Positions 6,249-6,986 of a stretch of 6,986 nucleotides of DNA are shown here, piece after piece; positions within the stretch are counted from its first letter, which is position 1, and each line of letters starts with the position of its first letter. The notes beneath the pieces are model-generated. The model was not told the origin of the DNA and ran no database searches. It saw only the letters and a list, made by a program, of their open reading frames with translations. This stretch comes from Planctomycetota bacterium (GTDB taxonomy: Bacteria > Planctomycetota > Phycisphaerae > FEN-1346 > JAACEH01): NCBI GenBank assembly GCA_016935955.1, contig JAFGPY010000007.1, positions 1-6,986 on the forward strand, in the 5' to 3' direction. Made by a program: the position numbers and the translations under genes.

Positions 6249-6274
6249 GGGCTACAGGGTCTTCTCCGCGGTTC
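6249..6274 (+). repeat. 26-base direct repeat, copy 2
   Basis: It begins GGGCTACAGGG and ends TCTCCGCGGTTC. Its first three G residues form the end of the hairpin stem at 6232-6251. The last 12 bases are identical to copy 1. Confidence 0.8.
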
Positions 6275-6320
6275 CACTTAGGATAGGTCGCTCATCGTCT
6301 CGAAGGCAACAGATTTCCTT

Positions 6321-6342
6321 GCGCGGCGGTCGCCGGCTTTTT
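6321..6342 (+). terminator. Terminator-like stem with T-run
   Basis: The stem is GC, bulged G, CGGC, loop GGTC, GCCG, GC, followed directly by TTTTT (6338-6342). It is short and bulged. No plus-strand gene lies upstream in this intergenic space, so it would only make sense for an unseen short transcript crossing array III or as upstream attenuation of the membrane-protein gene. Confidence 0.25.
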
Positions 6343-6425
6343 GATTTGTCCTGGCCGGGTTCGCACGGTAGAACATGGGGCGCTGGCGGTCGATTGCGCT
6401 TCCTGTCCTGGGGAGTTCCTGTCGC

Positions 6426-6986
6426 GTGGTTGAGCAGCGGATACTGAATACGCTCGACGTGCCGTGGGGCGCGGCCCTGGTTCTGATTGCCGCCGGGCTG
6501 GCGTTCATCGTCCTCGGTTCGCGCTGGCGCGACTTCACGGAGGTTTTCTCGGCCTCGGTCCTGGGCGGCGCGGCGGCCATGCTGCTGGCGCCCCCGCTCC
6601 CGATCAATCCCATCTGGCCGATCGTCGGGGCCTGCCTGGTGGCCGGACTGGTGACGCTCGTGTTTCGCCGCGTGGCGACGACGATCCTCGCCGGCCTGGT
6701 CTCGGGTCTGTGCCTGAGCATCGTCGTGCACGTGCTGACCGATCGGCCGGTCGTGCCGTACTACGTCTGGAGCCTGAGCAGCGAACAGGTGTCGACCGTC
6801 GTGATGGGCCCCGACTACGTCGGCTCGCCGTTGCTGCTGGGCCTGCTGCTGGGCGGCATCCTGCTTGGCGCGACGCTGACTCTGGTGGCCGAGGTCTGGG
6901 CGCGGCGGATGGTCATGGGGCTGGAGGGCGGCCTGGCGCTGCTGGCCGGGGCGCTTCTTCTGGGCGGCGAGTTTTTCTCTGCCCGA
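6426..6986 (+). CDS. Multi-span membrane protein of unknown function (partial, 3' end outside window)
   Basis: The frame is open to the last base and gives 187 residues from GTG 6426. It is strongly hydrophobic, with likely membrane segments at about 15-32, 40-55, 63-80, 84-104, 134-157 and 166-182. A polar loop lies at about 105-133 (including TDRPVVPYYVW), and short basic turns (SRWRDF, FRRV, WARRM) are positioned as expected for cytoplasmic loops. I chose GTG 6426 because GGGGAG at 6410-6415 is spaced 10 bases before it and the protein then begins VVEQRILNTLDVPWG. ATG 6375 in the same frame would add 17 residues but has no good ribosome site. The repeated small-residue segments and SRWRDF turn recall TMEM198/DUF4203-like proteins, but this is a weak impression. 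No functional residue is recognised. It is divergent from the ZIP gene, and its partners lie beyond the window. Confidence 0.75.
   Translation, partial: MVEQRILNTLDVPWGAALVLIAAGLAFIVLGSRWRDFTEVFSASVLGGAAAMLLAPPLPINPIWPIVGACLVAGLVTLVFRRVATTILAGLVSGLCLSIVVHVLTDRPVVPYYVWSLSSEQVSTVVMGPDYVGSPLLLGLLLGGILLGATLTLVAEVWARRMVMGLEGGLALLAGALLLGGEFFSAR

Larger units (their letters stand above)
6118..6274. repeat. Hairpin array III with a tandem module
   Basis: There are three hairpins. The first is 6118-6139 (CATGCCTGC, loop CCCT, GCAGGCATG). The second is 6159-6181 (CCATGGCTGC, GGG, GCAGCCATGG). The third is 6232-6251 (CCCGGCCG, TGGG, CGGCCGGG). The second and third are each followed by the same 26-base tail beginning GGGCTA, so the unit 'hairpin plus tail' is tandemly duplicated with unrelated stems. 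The GGCTA that leads each tail also follows the A hairpins of array I. Confidence 0.8.
6054..6425. other. Divergent intergenic region holding hairpin array III
   Basis: This space between the divergent ZIP gene and the membrane-protein gene should contain both promoters, but I could not pick convincing -35/-10 pairs. It holds array III, a terminator-like stem at 6321-6342, and short open frames that only read through the hairpins. The last 51 bases (6375-6425) are an in-frame extension of the next gene and may be coding if ATG 6375 is its start. Confidence 0.55.

Noticed and set aside
6252..6731. Minus-strand open frames of 159 and 147 codons opposite the membrane protein
   Set aside because: They are Arg/Thr/Gln-rich low-complexity shadows of a clearly hydrophobic plus-strand frame, with no motif.

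Overview
The window is high-GC bacterial DNA carrying two housekeeping amino-acid genes, a tRNA, a secreted glycoside-hydrolase-like protein, a stand-alone PP-loop amidotransferase-like protein, a ZIP metal transporter and the start of a membrane protein. The high GC, the DUF4091/GH123-like secreted protein and intergenic spaces packed with short GC-rich hairpins fit a Planctomycetota or related PVC-group genome. That placement is inference from style, not from a marker gene.

Layout. Bases 1-240 are the 3' end of threonine synthase (thrC). dapB (237-1043) follows with a stop/start overlap, so the threonine branch and the lysine/diaminopimelate branch of the aspartate pathway look translationally coupled. 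A tRNA-Leu(UAG) sits 12 bases after dapB (1056-1137) and is probably part of the same transcript. Bases 1138-1598 hold no credible gene. They contain a two-armed, about 206-bp composite inverted repeat made of six small hairpins (array I, 1188-1393). The secreted GH-like protein is at 1599-3623. Bases 3624-4043 contain a second hairpin cluster (array II, 3691-3852). The amidotransferase-like PP-loop gene (4044-5120) converges with a ZIP transporter on the minus strand (5241-6053). Bases 6054-6425 hold a third hairpin cluster with a 26-base direct repeat (array III, 6118-6274). A multi-span membrane protein of unknown function then runs off the right edge (6426-6986).

Apart from the thrC-dapB pair, the genes do not form an obvious common pathway. 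No defence system, transposase, integrase or CRISPR array is visible. The most unusual content is the non-coding hairpin family. Every intergenic space longer than 300 bases carries a cluster, several hairpins keep the same apex (GCTTGC or GCTCGC) while their stems differ, and array I is symmetric about position 1291. The second point of interest is the amidotransferase-like gene, which stands outside any sugar-biosynthesis cluster and is visibly lower in GC than its neighbours.
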